Origin: Cyanoderma ruficeps
Taxonomy: Eukaryota > Chordata > Aves > Passeriformes > Timaliidae
Assembly: GCA_008694505.1 (NCBI GenBank)
Contig: VZDJ01000099.1
Coordinates: forward strand, 1,045,651-1,109,650
Length of the DNA stretch: 64,000 nt
Direction of reading: 5' to 3'
Shown here: piece by piece, positions 13,301-28,300 of the stretch
How positions within the stretch are numbered: position 1 is the first letter of the stretch
Layout: the number at the start of each line of letters is the position of its first letter
The notes under the pieces: model-generated
The model's input: the letters and a program-made list of their open reading frames with translations, nothing else
Told to the model about the DNA's origin: nothing
Databases searched by the model: none
Position numbers and translations under genes: made by a program

Positions 13301-16300
13301 GCACAAGGCTTAAATTACTGTAGTGTATAAATGCGTAGAAAAAAATCTAGTTATAAAATAAACAGATTTTAGTCAGTGTTTTGAAATTTTTCTCCATTTT
13401 AAAAGGATATTTTTAAAAGTATTTTGCTCAAACTAGAAGTGTTTAGGAGAAGAATCCTTAACATTGATTTGCATATGAACTTGTCATTGAGGCAGAGATG
13501 TGCCCCAGTAGGATGGCTGAAATATTCCTGGGGTGTGTTGTTCTGGGGAAGCTGACACTGACAGATTTTGGACAAAAGGGCAGAGGGAAATGAAAATCAC
13601 ATTCTTTGATATTTTTTAAACTTTTTTTAAATGCAAACCAGTGGAAGGTGTTAGATTTGTTCTCATTTATGATGGTAATGAAGAACAATTTTTACATTAA
13701 TCACTGCTGAAGGTGATTTACAGTGTTTCAATAGCAAATGACAGGAAAATATGATGGGAATATCATAATTCAATGTGGCTCCAAATATAGTAAGATTAAG
13801 TTTTTAATATTTGATTATATTTTTGTTTAAGATTAATGTGTACTGGAAAACTAAATTAGGCTGTAACTTTAGTGGGTAATAAAATGGTAAATGTGATTCT
13901 CTTCATATTGAATGTTTGAGGTATTAATTTCTTCTCTATAATTTTTTATTGCTTAAAATTGACAGTCTAAATTGTGAATTATTGTAGTTATTGGTCCTAT
14001 AAATGAAATTTACTGAACTGTTACTGATGATGGCTTGGGAGAAAAAGGAGTAAACCTTATTCGTTGGGGTTTTTAGCCATATAAAATTAGATGAATGAAC
14101 TAATTAATTTGTTGTAGCAACTGTACTCTGTTTAAAAGCCAAGGAATGAGTCAGGTAGGTCAGAACATGAAGTTTTTGGTTACTGAGGATAAAGTGAGTG
14201 AGTGAGCTGTTTAGCTGAAGGAGGGCTGCATGTGCTTCCAGCACAAAGCCAGAGGCCCAGTGGCTCTTCTTGTGCAGTGTCTCAAGGGAATTCCTGTCCC
14301 TCTGGGGCGCAGGAAAAGGCTGTTTTCCTAGTGTGCCCACAGGGGCTGAGGGAAGCAGTGTCCCTATGCCCTGAAGGTCACCCAGCCCACCAGTGACAGC
14401 CAGAAATAGCAGTGGCCTCCTGGCACAGCTCCTCTGCTTTCCACTGCACTGGATGTGCCTGTTCCCTGCAAAGCCTTAAACCACAAAAGCTTTTAGCCGT
14501 GCTTTCTGGATATAGACTAGTGCAAGAAAAAACAGGAGTTTTCCATACCCCTGTTTTTTCTGCTGGAGTATAAAAATAGCTGTCTTGCATGACCTTGTAG
14601 ATTTTTTTTTTTACAGTAGCTCTGTGGAATTGGAATTCTTTATCAAGTATCTGGTTCCATTTCTTCTTATCGCTGAAGTATTTTTTGTTCATAGAATATT
14701 TACCAGATATTCCTGCATGTAAACAGGTCTGAATTTCTAGGATTTTGGCTCTGGAATAAGCAGTGTTAGTGTTTGCATTGTCTTGGAAAGTTCAGAATGT
14801 AATGTTGGGCAAGATAGTTTATTTTTCTCCTGTCTCTGGTGGATGCTGCATTGATGCTCCCAAGTCCTTTAGCAGTGTTAGGAACCAAGGCTGAGTTTCC
14901 TATGGGATTCCAGACTTTCATTGGCTTTGCTGATGGGTATCTGTGGGAACACTCAATTCCAACATCCCAGCTGCACAGTTAGAAGCAGGAAGAATTGCAA
15001 GGCTGTGTTGGACTGTATTGTAAACACAGGCAAGTTGAGCTGTTGTTTGAACAATCAGTTTAGGCATTTTAATGCCTAATTAGGAGTCATGTGCTTTTCT
15101 TCCACACTGGGAAGTCAGGCTTCTTTTGGCTCAAAATTAATCTTAACTAAACCACAGTAACTGTTCTATGAAGGATTGGTTGAGCTTTGTGGGAGACTGA
15201 TTTCAAAATAAAATTTCTGATGTAATGCATGATTTCTACTGGGAGCTTTTTGTTCATCTGAGCATTTATGCATTCTTTAATGTCGATACATTTTATTATT
15301 TAGCCACATGTAATGCTTGGTTATTTCCAAAGTGAAGGTGTCCTGTTATTGTTGATGCAGTAGGATGTGGTGCAGTTCAGTGCCATTCATTTGGCTTTTT
15401 GTGCTGAATAAAATGTTTAATGTGTCCTTAGTGCTCCACCACAACACTTAGAGATACTAATGAGTAAAATTCGGCTTACACTTAAATGGCTTTTGTTATT
15501 TAGTTTATCAGGGTGGGTAACTGTGCATACAGACAAAAATAGATCTTTGGCAGCAAACTGGTAATTATCAATAAAAACATGTACTTAGTGTAGGTTTCCT
15601 GGAAACCTATTCTGGATGTGATGTTTCAAACAGGTTCTGAAAATACAAACCAACTCATGTGGCTCTTAAAAAACAACTTCAGAACTGCATTTTTTTTGCT
15701 TTTCTTTTGGTGTGCTGATATTTGAAAATTACTGAGCAGGGAACAAGCCTGTTAGAACCATTTTTCTATTGGAAGGGTGTTATTCTGGGTCTGGAGATTT
15801 GTAATCCACAGGAGTAAGCAATGTTGAACTAATATTAGAGTTGTATAATGTGAGGATGAGAAGACCTCTCTGGGGATGCTCCTACTGTCCCCAGAAGGTG
15901 TGTCACAACTGGGCAGACATTCAGGTGAAGCTGCTCCTGCTGAGAAATCAGGAAGAAGTGTTTTCCAGGTGTGTTAAATCTCATGTGTAGTACAGCAGGA
16001 GCTCTCCCATGGGAATGCCAGGGTGTATCCCAAATGGAAAATGTCTGGCAGACTTAACCAGGAGCCTTAGTCTGAGGAGGTGGATCCAGTTCTGAATTTG
16101 CTGGTGTAATTAAGCGCAAATCATGGGTCTTGCTGCTGCTGATCTTATCGGTGTTGTGGTGGTGAAAAGCATCTTCTCTGGGATTTCAGCACTTCCTTAT
16201 CCTGGTGAATCTAGGACTGGAAGCAAAATCTCTATTCCTTATGCCATGTTAGCCAGAAAAGGAGAGGAAGCTACTTCCAGCTTTTATGGGGAAAGAGCTG

Positions 16301-19300
16301 TGAAGCCTGTTGATGATGTTGTTTTGTTTTATTCCTTAAATTACTTGGTTCATTGGCAAGCTGTGTTCAGTTTATTTACCATGTTTTTATCAAAAATGAG
16401 TATGTTTCACACTTGTGTACTTGAGATACACCATTTGCTAACAGCAGAAAAATCAAAATTACTTCTGATGCTGCTCTTCCCTCAGCCATTATTGGAGCAT
16501 TGCAGCAGTAGAAAAAAGTCCCTCTGTGCAACTTCATTATGTAACTCAATTTTACCTTGTTCTTTTTCCCCAACTCCTCTCTCCCTGTATTCCCTGGTCT
16601 GACTCGCCATGGAAATACAATGTTTATTTGTTTAAGATAGTGCCCTGAGATGTTTCCCTTGAACTGTGCTGGATGTTACTAGCAGTCCTGCGTAGTTAAT
16701 ATTACTGTTAGTGTCTTTATGTGGCCCCTCTGAAGGGGGATCCTGAAGTCTCTCTTGACTGAATCACTTGGAGAAGTCCGTGGGTTTGGCCTGCCAGCCT
16801 TTTGCTCTCCAGCTGATTTAATGTAGTCAGTCTGTGACTGGATTGGGAGCTTTCTTTTCAAAGCCCGTTTTCTTGGAGATGTTTTTTCCGTAGCTGGGGT
16901 GAAACAGCTGGCTGGGCTCATCTGTAATGAATGCTCTGCTTGTGTACCTTCAGTGCTTTCCACTGGTGTTCACATTTGTGCTCTGCTCTTGTGATGCTCT
17001 GGGCTCTTCCTGCCACTAAAGGAACAAAGGATATCAGTCTGAAAAGTGTTCAGAACTTCATGGGGTGGGCTGGGGAAAGGCAGAGTTTTTAACTTAGGGA
17101 AAAAAAAATAGTCATTAAATTTAATTAATGCCTGATTTAAAACTGGGCAGCTGATAATCAGTTTGGGCAGTTTCCTTGAAATCCCAATGGGCATTCTGGT
17201 GGGAGAGGATCCTGGGCAAGGAGTTTTCCTTCCCTTTTTGACTCTCTAGAGCTGTAGAATTTTAATACATGCTAGAAAATAAACTGATTTGGAGCAAAAT
17301 CCCAATCCATTCCAGTTTGCAAATCTCCCAGCAATTGCTTGATGATGTTTCATTCATCTGAGCAGGTTTGGTGTATCACAGAGGAGCTCATCTGAAACCA
17401 TCACTCTATAAATGCTGATCCTGAGCCTCTGTCCCTGCTCACTGTATAATAAAAACCCTTCCTTGAAATTAGATTTTAATGTCAGTGCTAGGAACTTTTC
17501 AGGCAGCACAATTCTAATCCCCGTTGGTCTGGATGGGGTTAAAATAATCTTTAATTTCATGTGGCTGGTGATTTGCAGGGGAGATTTCCAAGAGTTTAGG
17601 TAAAGGTTTGGCTGGGTATTCTAGGAGGGGTGGAGAAAAGGAGCTGCCTGCTACCTGTCTCAGTTCTCCCTGACCAGCCCTGCTTTTCCAGGCTGTGAAT
17701 CCAGGAGCTGGAGCCTGGAAACTGAGGTCTTCCTTGGCAGTCAGAGGGCTGCAGGGCTCCTTTGTTGGAGTGAAGACTCCCAGCAAACTGCAAATGCAGT
17801 TCCTTTTGGAGGTGAATCTGTTCAACCTCCAGCAAATCAGTTTTCCAGGAAATAACACCTGTAACCTGTCTCTGGTTGGGAGTACATGCAGAGATGGAAT
17901 ATTGCTGCTGCTGCAGATTTCTATTGCCTGTGCTGCTCCCTGCTTTGCTGGAAAAGTGCTTGAATAGTGTCAGGGATCATCCCACCTCAAGGATGGGAAA
18001 AACACCTTTGCTGTTCATCACAAACATCACTTGTTGTGTCTACCTGTGCTTTAAAAAGCCTTGGCTGGGGTGTGATCAAGATCTAATGGATTTCTGTGTT
18101 TACCAGACTTCTGTCTTGTCCAGCTCACACAACACATGAGCGGTTTTGTGTCAAGTTCAGCTGCCAGGACCTGCTGTTACCCAGCCTGGGGGTGTTGATG
18201 CTCTTACTGCAGTCTGTGATGTCCTAAATCCCAAATCAGCAGCAATGCAGTGCAGCTTCAAAAACCAGAGTTCATGTTGTCTTTTTGGTATTGTTGTGGA
18301 GCTGAAATTGAGAGCCATGAAGGTACTACCTAAATTTGGAATGAGGGCTTAGACAGAATTTGGTAATCACCTGTTTTTTAAATTCCTAGTGCAAAGATGA
18401 ATTAAAATTGAGGATAATTTTGGTGGGTAGTTACACATAGATTATTCCCGTGCTGCATGTGGAGGAACTGGGGCACAGAGCAGAATCAGTACAGTCTCTT
18501 ATGGCAAATTTGTGATGGAGCTGAGAGGGAGTGTGGGAGTGTTGATATCCAGTCCTATGCTAATCCTTGGAACAGAGTTTCTTCCTGTAAATTGTTTGGG
18601 CTCTGTGCACTGGTTAACTAATATCAGTGAAGTACTGCTCAGAATTTCAGGGTGTATTATGTGCTTATTTAGTTTTCAGTAACAGCTTTTGGACTGCTTC
18701 AAGCCCTACAGCTGCATTATTGTGTCAGCTGATTCCTCTGGCCCAGATGGAGCTGTTGCTTTCTGCCAGGTCCAGAAGAAATCCATCTTTCTAATCTCAA
18801 AATGTTCAAGACTTCAAAGAAGAATACCTGATAGGCTGGAGTCAGTCAGGACCTCATTCTGCTTTATCAGCATGAAATTCCTACTACTAAGAAACAGATA
18901 GTAAAATTAAGGAATAGAGCCAGAGAATGAGAATGTGCTATAGGTTTCCATTTGTAAATTAGTACTGAGAGGAGCTGATTGGTTCAATTCCACAGAAATT
19001 CTGGTGCTGACTCTGGATTCAAGTTGTTCCCTGTTCCCTTCACCACTCTCCTCTTTGCTCTTCTGGTCCTGTAGTTTAAAACAAAACAAAACTGTTCAGC
19101 TTTCCTTGTTAATAGCTATAAAATACAAACATGCCCTTTGCAGTTCTCACATACCAGAAATAAAGCAATTGTTATACGCCAGCTGGCTTTTTCTGTTGTT
19201 GTTAAATGCTAGCATTAATAATAATTAATTGGATAACTACACAGAAATTTGCATTCTGGCTCATGTCCATATGGATAGTATGGGCAGAAAATGCAGTGTG

Positions 19301-22300
19301 GAGTGAAACATATGAGCAATTAATCGTTTCAGTGAGTACTTGTAAACAAGGTCAGCTCAGCAGGTATCCAGGAAATCTCTTCTGAAATGTGATGCTGTCT
19401 TCATTATCCTTTTAGAGGCTGTTGGTGTAGGACCAGAACAGCAGCAGGATTTCTCTGCAATGCTCTCTGGCTACACACAGCAAATTTTTGAGAGCTAGTA
19501 GACACAGAGATGAACATTAAAAAAACCCCAGACCTGCACTACTTTATTAGAACTGTGTATTATTCTCATCTTTGAAAGATGCTGTTTTGCCTGAGTTGAG
19601 TCACAGTTATGCAGGCAAACAAAAACTTATTAAACATGGTGTCTGGTTTAGTATTTTAGCTAATATCAAATGGGATGTTTCTGATTGGGAATAATAGGAG
19701 CATGTGGAAGGCTAACCTCGGTATTTACTGAGTCACATGTTCTGAGAAATCCTAAATATTTTGCTTGGTGTTGTTTATAGAACTAAAAATCGTCTTGAAT
19801 TTTGTAGTTGTCAGACATGCAAGCCATGCCTGCTGGAGACCTGGGAATTCCCAAGTCTGGAGCACATGGACCTGAGGCATGAAGCAGTGCGGTGGTGGTA
19901 GAGGTGCCTGGGACTTAAAATGTCCCCTGGCTGTGTGGGATTGCTGTGGGAGGGGCTGCTGGAGCTCTGGGATGGTGCTGGGATCTGTGCTAAAAATCCT
20001 TCCTGCTGGAGACCTGCCCAGTGTCTTTGCCCTGAGGAAACCACTCTGTGTTATTAGCTCTCCTCTTCCTAATTATGCTCCCAAATGGAGATAAAAAATG
20101 AACTTAATGGCTTTAGCTGGAGTCTTGCATGGAAATTGGTCTCCCGAGGGGATCAAGTCACTGGGAATGTGACTCCTATAGAAAGGCCTAAAAGGTCTGT
20201 GTTACCATGGGGCTTGAAAATAGAACTTCCTGAAATTCTCTAAGTGTTTTTCCGGCTGATGTGGCTTTTCAGAAGGGTGACCTTCACCTTGAGGTGGATG
20301 GCTGAGTGCAAAGCTCAGGTGCCTTCAGTGGGATTATGCCTGTGCCTATCTCCCTGGCTTTTTATGGGAAACACTTCCCTCACTTCTCTGGCCTGTTTAA
20401 ATCACAGTATGTGCTTTGAGACGTGGGGGACTGGACAGAAATAGAATATTCTTTGTTCTGGGCCAGGTGATCTGTGCTGCCTATCCCAGTGTTTCCAGTG
20501 AAAGCAGGAATGGATGTGCCAGAGCACTGAAGGTGACGACTGTGCAGCCTGTTGGGTTATATGGGGCAGTGTCCAGGGCAGCCAAGTGTTTGTTTGCAGG
20601 GTGGTTTTCCTGGCAGGCAGCTGCTTATTGTGGATGTTGTTAAAGAGGACCTCAGAGGTCGAAGTGGGAAAGGACAGAGAGTTTGTAGTCCTGTCAATAA
20701 TGTGTTGCTGCCAGTGAAGTTATACCTGGTATGTAGCAAGTGTTAATTTTGAACAGCTGTCTTTAGGTAGAAATAAGTTCTCTGATCCACACTTTCAAAT
20801 ACAGAATGGGCGCGTTGTGCTGGTCATGAGATTGGGCAGATCCTTCAGTGGAAGTTGGTGTAGAAAGGGGGACGCAGGTGCCACGGGCTGCCCAAGGGTG
20901 GAACACACCGTCCATTTCCAGGGAGTGTTGATGCCACTTGTTTGGAGCTCTGTGGTTGGTAACCCTGTTCTCAGCCTGTCTCCCTGCTCTTAGTAGATCA
21001 GTGGGGAACGTGCCAGTGGCGTTTGGAATTCATCTCAAGGTCACATCTAAATACAGAACAAAAGGGAAGGACTGTGATACATTTTCCCCCTAGTCTAGGC
21101 AAAAGCAGAGTGTCCTCTGTATAGCTTTTATACAGCAATCCTGGGATTTGCTGAAGAGGAACGAATAAAGTGAAGTACTCAAAATACTGGATAAAAGAAA
21201 ATATTAGTTCTGGTTCTGTAACCAGCTCAAAAAAGCAGAAAATAAGATGGGCAGGACAACCAGTTACTTCTATTTTTGTTGGTGATTCTGTCCCTCTGCA
21301 AGAAAGGGAAGAGCAGCTGTTTTGACACCAACAGACACTGAAATTGAGGATCACCTTTGTGTCCTGGCTCCATTCCATCTTGATAGGAATCAAGATCCTC
21401 TGGTGGCAACTTAAGTTGGCAACTTAAGTTAACTTTTGGTTATTCTATACCACTGTAATGTGGCAGAGTGACTGGATGACAAAGAAATTCTGCTTTGATG
21501 ACATTTAAGCTATCTAGTGATGAATAAAAAATAAAGCAAGCCTCAGGAAGGAGGTTTGCAAAGCCTATGAGTCTTGATGAAAAGGGTTTTTTTTTAAGAA
21601 AAGTTAAAAATTAAATTTCTCTGGGAGAAAGGTTTTGTAACTTAAGAAATTATGTCAAGAGGGCTGTTGTTCTAGCAAATAACTCCTGGTGTGTTTCAGT
21701 TGCTGAATAAAGAAAACTCTAGAAAGGGAGGTTAGTTTTAGCTAATTATAGAGAGCGTGGGTTTTAAAACTGTTTTTGGGCTCACTGATAATATTTAATT
21801 CACTAATGACTCAGTGATAGCATCTTGATTGACTGCATTGCTAATTAAACATTGTGACAATAATTAATTTTTTCCTCAACAATGTTTAGTACAAAACTAC
21901 TCTATAGGAATTGAAATTCTGTTGTAAATTAAGATTTGTAGCATTCCATATTGCATTGTCAAGATAATGCCAAAACCCAAAAGTGGGCAAACATCTGAAT
22001 TTTGGTTTAATGATTTCAGATTTCAGCTGGTCTCATGATTTTTGACAGTTGATTAATAAATCTAAACATGAGGGATTATTATCAATCCTTAGTGAAAAGG
22101 AAATAGTAAGAGTATTTTAAATGATTTCCAGGTATTTCTTATTCTGTTCAGGTTCATTGCACACTTTGCTGCTCTGGTGTCTAGTTCTCCTAATTTAAAA
22201 AAAAAGGTAAAAAGAAAAAAATTATGTAATTCATATTAATTACCGAATAATTCATGTTAGTAAGTAAGCCCATGATATATTTAAGTTTTACCTTTTTTTA

Positions 22301-25300
22301 ATCAGACCCAGTGTGATCCTGATGACAAATGAGAACAATCCTGATCCTGAATCAGTGATGGATCATTTCTTGCAGTCTGTCTTTGGGCTGTGGAGGTTTT
22401 GTATCTTAGCAGGTAGGGATATAAAATGTAATTCAGACACTCGAGGAAAACAGAACAAGCATTTTGTTCCAAACCCATGTAACTCACCCTTGTTTTCAGT
22501 GTACTTCTGCAGTCGTTACTTGGGGGTAGTCACAGAACTGTATTGGGCATTTCTCCAGTTAATTTTGTGTTGTTTGGTTTCAAGCCCAAAACAAAAACTG
22601 GACAACATTTGGATTTTTTTCCCTTGGGTTCTGCCTGTTTGCAGTTTCTGAAAATCCTTAGCTTGAGGAGCAAAGCTGGATGCATTTGAGATTGTCAGGG
22701 TCTTGGGGATTGAGCAAATTCTCCTTAGCTTTCCCTTCAGAACTCTGTAGGGTTTAAGTGGTGCCAAGGAACCATTTTCCGGCTGACTTGGCATGTACAG
22801 TGTTGTTACTGTCAGGAAAGTTTGGTTCAGAGTGGAGCTCTCTCCTGTGCCCTTGCAAAAATGGCCCTGGGAGCAGCCCTTGTTTCATTTTTCCAGCTGT
22901 GTTTGCCATTTCCAGAGCTTATCCCGAAGTCATGGCTCACCTCAGACTCATCATGCAGAGGCTCCCTGGAGTCCTGGGTTTTCCTGAGTCCAAACAACCC
23001 TTGGGTCATATCTGCAACAGCACAAACTGTCAGTTGTGTAATGATTAACACATTGGGTCAATGGCAAGCTGAGGAACTGTATTTACTTTAGAAAACAAAA
23101 AAAATTTGGCCTTCACCATCACTCAGGGCAATAGAGTATCAGGATACAATGAATCATTGGGTCTAAGACAGAGATGTCCTAATATTGTTATGGAAAATGA
23201 GTTATGAATGAGTTGGGAATTGTTTGGATGATCTTCTCTCAGCTTTTAAGATACTATTTTTCAGATATTGCTTTTGTGAAATTATTACAGGTGGGAACCT
23301 GAAAATAGGGCTGAAACAGCCAGAAAAATGTGACGAGGTCCAAAATCTCTGCCAATGCCACCAATACTGGACAGAATGAAAAGGTGACAAATTCTTGAGA
23401 TTTCTTTGAAATATATTCCTTTGAAAGGAATGAAAACATCTTTGCCCAAAGATAGTTTATATGCTAAATTCTAGGATCATGATGGTGATGCAAGGGGCCA
23501 ATCTTCAGTGGAATGACTTTGAAACGCCTTTTATTTATCTTTTCTACAACATATAAACTTTATTTTATTGTGTTAAAGAACAGTTGTTTAGAGACTATTT
23601 ACACCTCCCCTCATCAGTCTCTGGGCCTGCAACATAGAAATGGGAGTATCCAAGATCTCCTTCAGTCATAAATTCTAGAATTAAGTCATGCAAGCGTTCT
23701 GCCTTTGTCTCTAGCTCTTCACTTCACCTTGTCTAGAGATGGAAAAAGCTTCTCCTTGACCAGCTGGCCTGTGTTCCTCTTCCTTGTTCTCCCTGATACA
23801 TCTTGTTTCTGATTTTTTCTCATTTGCTGTTCTGATTCACTGCTGACATCTCATTTCTCTTCTGCTGGAAGCTGCATTTCCTCAGTCACTGGTACAATGT
23901 TTTTGGCTTTGTGTAGCTATTAAAAAAAAAAAAGAATTAAGGTGCTTGTATGTGGAGGATTTGATTCTCTTGTCATTTAAAACATACTTTAAATTAATCG
24001 TTGTTGATGTGGCTTTGTAGTTCAGTGTTTTTACACTAGATGTCAATCTACTTGCATGTGTGGAAGTTACTATTCTGTGCCTTCTAGATATTTCTCTCAG
24101 CAACTCCCCTACTAAAATGCTGCTTTCCATCTGTTTTGCAGGGGAATCAATGCCAGGAGAAAAGGGATGAGTTGAAATATTGATTTTCTTTTGGTGGCTG
24201 ATGTTGAACAAGACTTTTTGCAAATAAGACAGCAGTTTTGGGGTTTTCAATTGTAATTAAAATGACTTCTATCAGAAAAGCTGGTTGGCAGCTTTAATGG
24301 AAAGTGAAATTCAGCCAATGTAGAAAAGCTTGTTCCACTGCTTATTTCTTAATCTTTCCCTCTTTTCAAACACCATTCTTGCAGGATTTGGTTGAAATGA
24401 GATCTTTGAGTTTACAAAAGCATTTCCCACCTTGCCATTGGAGAGCCAGTGCTCCAATGAATTGTTTAGGAATAAATGGAACTAATTTCTGCTAGGAATG
24501 CAGAATTCAGCGAGTTACATGGAAGTTTCTTGTCACAGAACAACTAATCATTGTTATTAACTGCTTTTTAATATATAACTCCTCCTTAAATTAACCTCTT
24601 CTCTGGTGTTACAACTCCAGTTCTGTGATCTCTTCTGAGAGACCCCAGAGGATAAAAGCCTTTTTTTTCTAGTCAAGCAGTGTTTAAAACATGCTTTAAT
24701 TTGTCTTTGTGGAAGATGAACCAAGATGATGTCTTATGTTATGCTCTAATCCTATACTTCATTATTTTTTTTGGAGTGCCTTATTAATAGAGTTTTCCAG
24801 GATTTTCTTTAATAGATTAAAAAATCCAAACATCACTGAAGAACCAAACTGGCTGTAGCTTCTAGTCATTTGGAGAACGATATTATTTAGAAATCAGTTA
24901 AAAAGGGAAAGAATGTATTCTACATGGCAGTAAAACAGAGAAGCCAGACAGAGCATCATGGCTTGTTAAAAGAAAGTTATATAAGAATTTTAAATATGCA
25001 GACTTGAAGAGTTTGTGCTTCTTCATTATGAAATTGATTGTTGATGAAGGGTCAGACAGGCCTGAATTTCTTTAACTCAATCAACTTTAACTTTTTAATT
25101 ATTGGGAGGTTTTTTGGTTGTAAAATATTAAAATATAAGGTTTTTTGATTCTAAAATATTTGGTACCTAGTTCCACTTGGTAGCTCAAAATGCTTTTGAA
25201 CTTTCAGAAAAAGAAAAGTTTCTAATTTGGGATTTTTGAAGGGTTTACTTGAAGTCCTGGGTTTTCAATGGAGGTTCCTGAAAGGTGTATGGGAGAAGGT

Positions 25301-28300
25301 GACCTTCACAGTTATGCCTTATTTATTTTGTGTTATTTCATAGGGCTGAATATCAGTTCAAGAGACATAAATTTGTGTGAAACAACTGCTAAAAGTGGTG
25401 AATGCATATGAAGTAATAGTTAATGAAGAATAATTTGCTTTACAAAAAATCCTTTTGATGAGCTGGGATGATTTGTATTCTCTAGCCAGCAACAGTTTCT
25501 TTGTCTGAAAGAATTTTGCCATAAGGGAAGTGTTTTGCATTCCTTAGCAAACACAATCTCTCCCAGGATTCACAGAAGTGCCCTGAAGAACTGTAAGTAA
25601 TAAGTGATTGCTTGGGACCTGGAATTTTCTCTGAAACTGGATTTATTTTAAAAATATATCAGGAAAGGGTGCAGTTTGAATGTTGCATAGTAACATCATG
25701 GAACAGATTTAGGTCCTCTTTATCACATTTTACATAAAAATCCCCAGCTTTGAGCTCTGTTGTTTTGGAGCAGCCTACAAAATGATTTTTATAGAAGCAC
25801 AGGACTGGAAAGTGTACCCAGTTCTTTTATTCTCTTGCCTGTGTGAGGATGGGGATCAAAAGGAAAGCTTGGTCCTTGTCACCTGTCACTTGGTGTCCCC
25901 TCACACACTGGAGCTGTTCTGTCTCTGCCTCCTACAGACTCCTCAGCAGCCAAGGAACCTCCTTAGGAGGTGTGGGGTGGTGCCCTCATTCTCCATAGAC
26001 TTTTCCTGCCAACCTGCTGGAGATCAGCTCTGTGGAGAAGGACCTGGGGATCCTAGTGGACACCAAGGTATCCTTGATCAGCAGTGCTGTGGGGGCTGGG
26101 AAGGCTGATAGGAGCTGGGATGCCCTGGAAGAGCATTTCCAGAAGGTCAAGGAGGGAGTCCTGCCCCTCTGCCCAGCCCTGGGAGGTGCATCTGGAATGC
26201 TTTATCCAGTCCTGGGGTCATCAGGCCCAGGGAGCTCCTGGAGCGGGGCTGGCAATGGCTGCAGAGATGAGGAAGGGCCTGGAGCATCTCCCTGCCCAGG
26301 AAAGGCTGAGGGAGCTGGGGCTGTTCCCAGCTGAGAGGGGCCCTCAGCCCTGGGTGTCCCTGGGTGCAGGGACCAGGCTCTTTTCCAGGGGGCCCAGGCA
26401 TGGCACAAGACAAACCGGCAGGAACTGGTTCCACCTGGACAGGAGGAAGAACTTCTTGGAACAGTTTGCCTAGAGAGACTGTGGAGTTTCCCTCTCTGGA
26501 AATGTTCCAGAACCAGCTGGATACAATCCTATGTCGTGTGCTCTGGGATGGTGGGACTGAGCCTCTGTAGTCCCTTTTCACCTGACCTACCCTGGGGTTC
26601 TGATTCTGCCAATTTTGATGCACGTTGTGGCTGTTTCAAGCATAAAACCAGAGGATGTGGAGCTTGGGTGTTGTGGAGAGCTGCTGCTCTGCCTTGATCT
26701 GTGCAGATTTAGGCACATTGGTCTTGTTCATACTTACTCTTTGCCACAATTAATTCTGCTCTAAGCCAATTTTGTAGGTTTCATCCATCCGTTTTGCTGA
26801 GTTCCTAAGTCAACATTGTGCCACCAAGCAACAGAGTGCTGGGAACATACAGCCAACACCTAAGGTGTGCAATGGACTGTAGATATGGCAAGGTAGCCTT
26901 GATTTGTAAGGGTGTTAAAGAGACAAAAAGATTAATCCACATAAAACTGAATGGGAAAGCTGCTCCTTATTCTGAATAAAGTGTTCCCTGTACCCCGTTC
27001 AGTGTCTCTACCTGGATCTGCTGTTCAGCCAGATTTCCATCAGAGTTGTGTGGCTGCTCTGTTTAAATGTGGCAGCTTTGAGCTGTTTATGGTTCATGTT
27101 AAAGCTGCAGCCGCCCAACCGTTTTTGTCCCACGTGCTCGTGGTAAATGTAATTGTGTTAAAATTATACATGCAGATAAAGGCCTGAATTGTTTATCCAT
27201 AGTTTTCTGTTCTGGTAATTTGTTCTCCTTAGGGTTCTCCCTATTTGTTTTCTAATTAGTCTCGTTAATAATTAGTCTCGTGTTTAGGTGGCATAAAGAG
27301 GTTTTATTTTCTGCCATGTCGCTTCAGGGTTTGGTCAAGTTGTTGTTTGCTGGTCACCCCAGCCATGTATCAGTTGTATATCTGGGAAAAATGTGTGTCT
27401 TCTCCTAATAAAATCAGTGATCTGTGTTTTGTGAAAGCTAGGGAACTGTCATCCCATTAACAATTCTTGGGAGCCATCCAGCATTTTGGATCTGTGAGTG
27501 CTGTGGGGTTTGGAGAAAATCTGCTCCAGCAATTCAGAGTGCTCGTTCTGGATCTCTAAACACAGGTGGAGGAGTCAAAGTTTCATTTAACTATCACCTA
27601 CAACTTGATTAGCTGGACAGGTTTTTCTGTCTGTGTTTATCCTTTAGCTGCTGCAGGAGCAAGGCAAAGCAGGAGATATTAATATTTAATGAAATATTCT
27701 GGACTTCAACCGTAATTGTGTTGCTTTTTAGCTGGAGGTGTTGCCCCTTGAAGTTCCTGCTGGATTTCTTTGTTTGAGAAGCTCAGCCCAGATTTCTCAA
27801 GCTGGTAGACTTATTCATCGAGTTAGTTACATTATCAGTTGTTTGGGTGTATTTGTAGGGCATCAGACTCTTGGCTTAAAAGTATTTATAAATTGATATC
27901 CAGAGCAGAAAATTATTGTAGTGGTTACGTTTCCTAGGTGGTCACTGAACTGATTCTTAACATACAGCTTGAAAATAAAGGACCCTTAAGAAATGGACCT
28001 ATCAATATTTATGAATTTTGGGGCTTTGTCTTCCAGTATTGGGAAAGGTAAGTCATTAAAAATGTCCAACAGTTAAAAGTGGAGTAAAAATAATGATTTA
28101 AAGCTGAAATGTGGAGCTTTATTTATTTGATAGGGTTAAAAATTAAAGAAATGTCATAGTATTTTTCTACATACTGTACCAATATAGGAATAAATAAGCA
28201 ATATGACATAAAGGTTGTTTCTATCGTGAAATCAAAGGAGAATGAAGGAACAGAAAGATTTACATCACAATAGTAGATCTGTCAATATTTGAATCCTGAA

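Larger units (their letters stand above)
9351..25990 (+). other. ACYP2 intron 3, proximal part
   Basis: Non-coding AT-rich intron. The open frame at 16123-16602 (159 codons) is single, has no recognisable domain and is of chance length for this much DNA. Local features are an RFX X-box at 12915-12928, a 19-bp palindrome at 15591-15609, a 13-bp tandem duplication at 21405-21430, an A-run near 23922-23933 and homeobox-like AATTAAT clusters near 13270-13295. The eutherian retrogene TSPYL6, which sits in this gene in human, is absent. Confidence 0.75.

Noticed and set aside
16123..16602. 159-codon + strand open frame inside ACYP2 intron 3
   Set aside because: No domain, no family resemblance, no promoter or splice context. 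Its length is expected by chance in 64 kb scanned in six frames.
23415..23431. 17-nt near-palindrome ATTCCTTT-G-AAAGGAAT
   Set aside because: Short inverted repeats of this size are common in AT-rich introns, and no factor site is evident.
26032..26623. Several overlapping 100-158 codon frames on both strands
   Set aside because: They all lie in a CR1 LINE fragment and are shadows or remnants of its reverse transcriptase tail.
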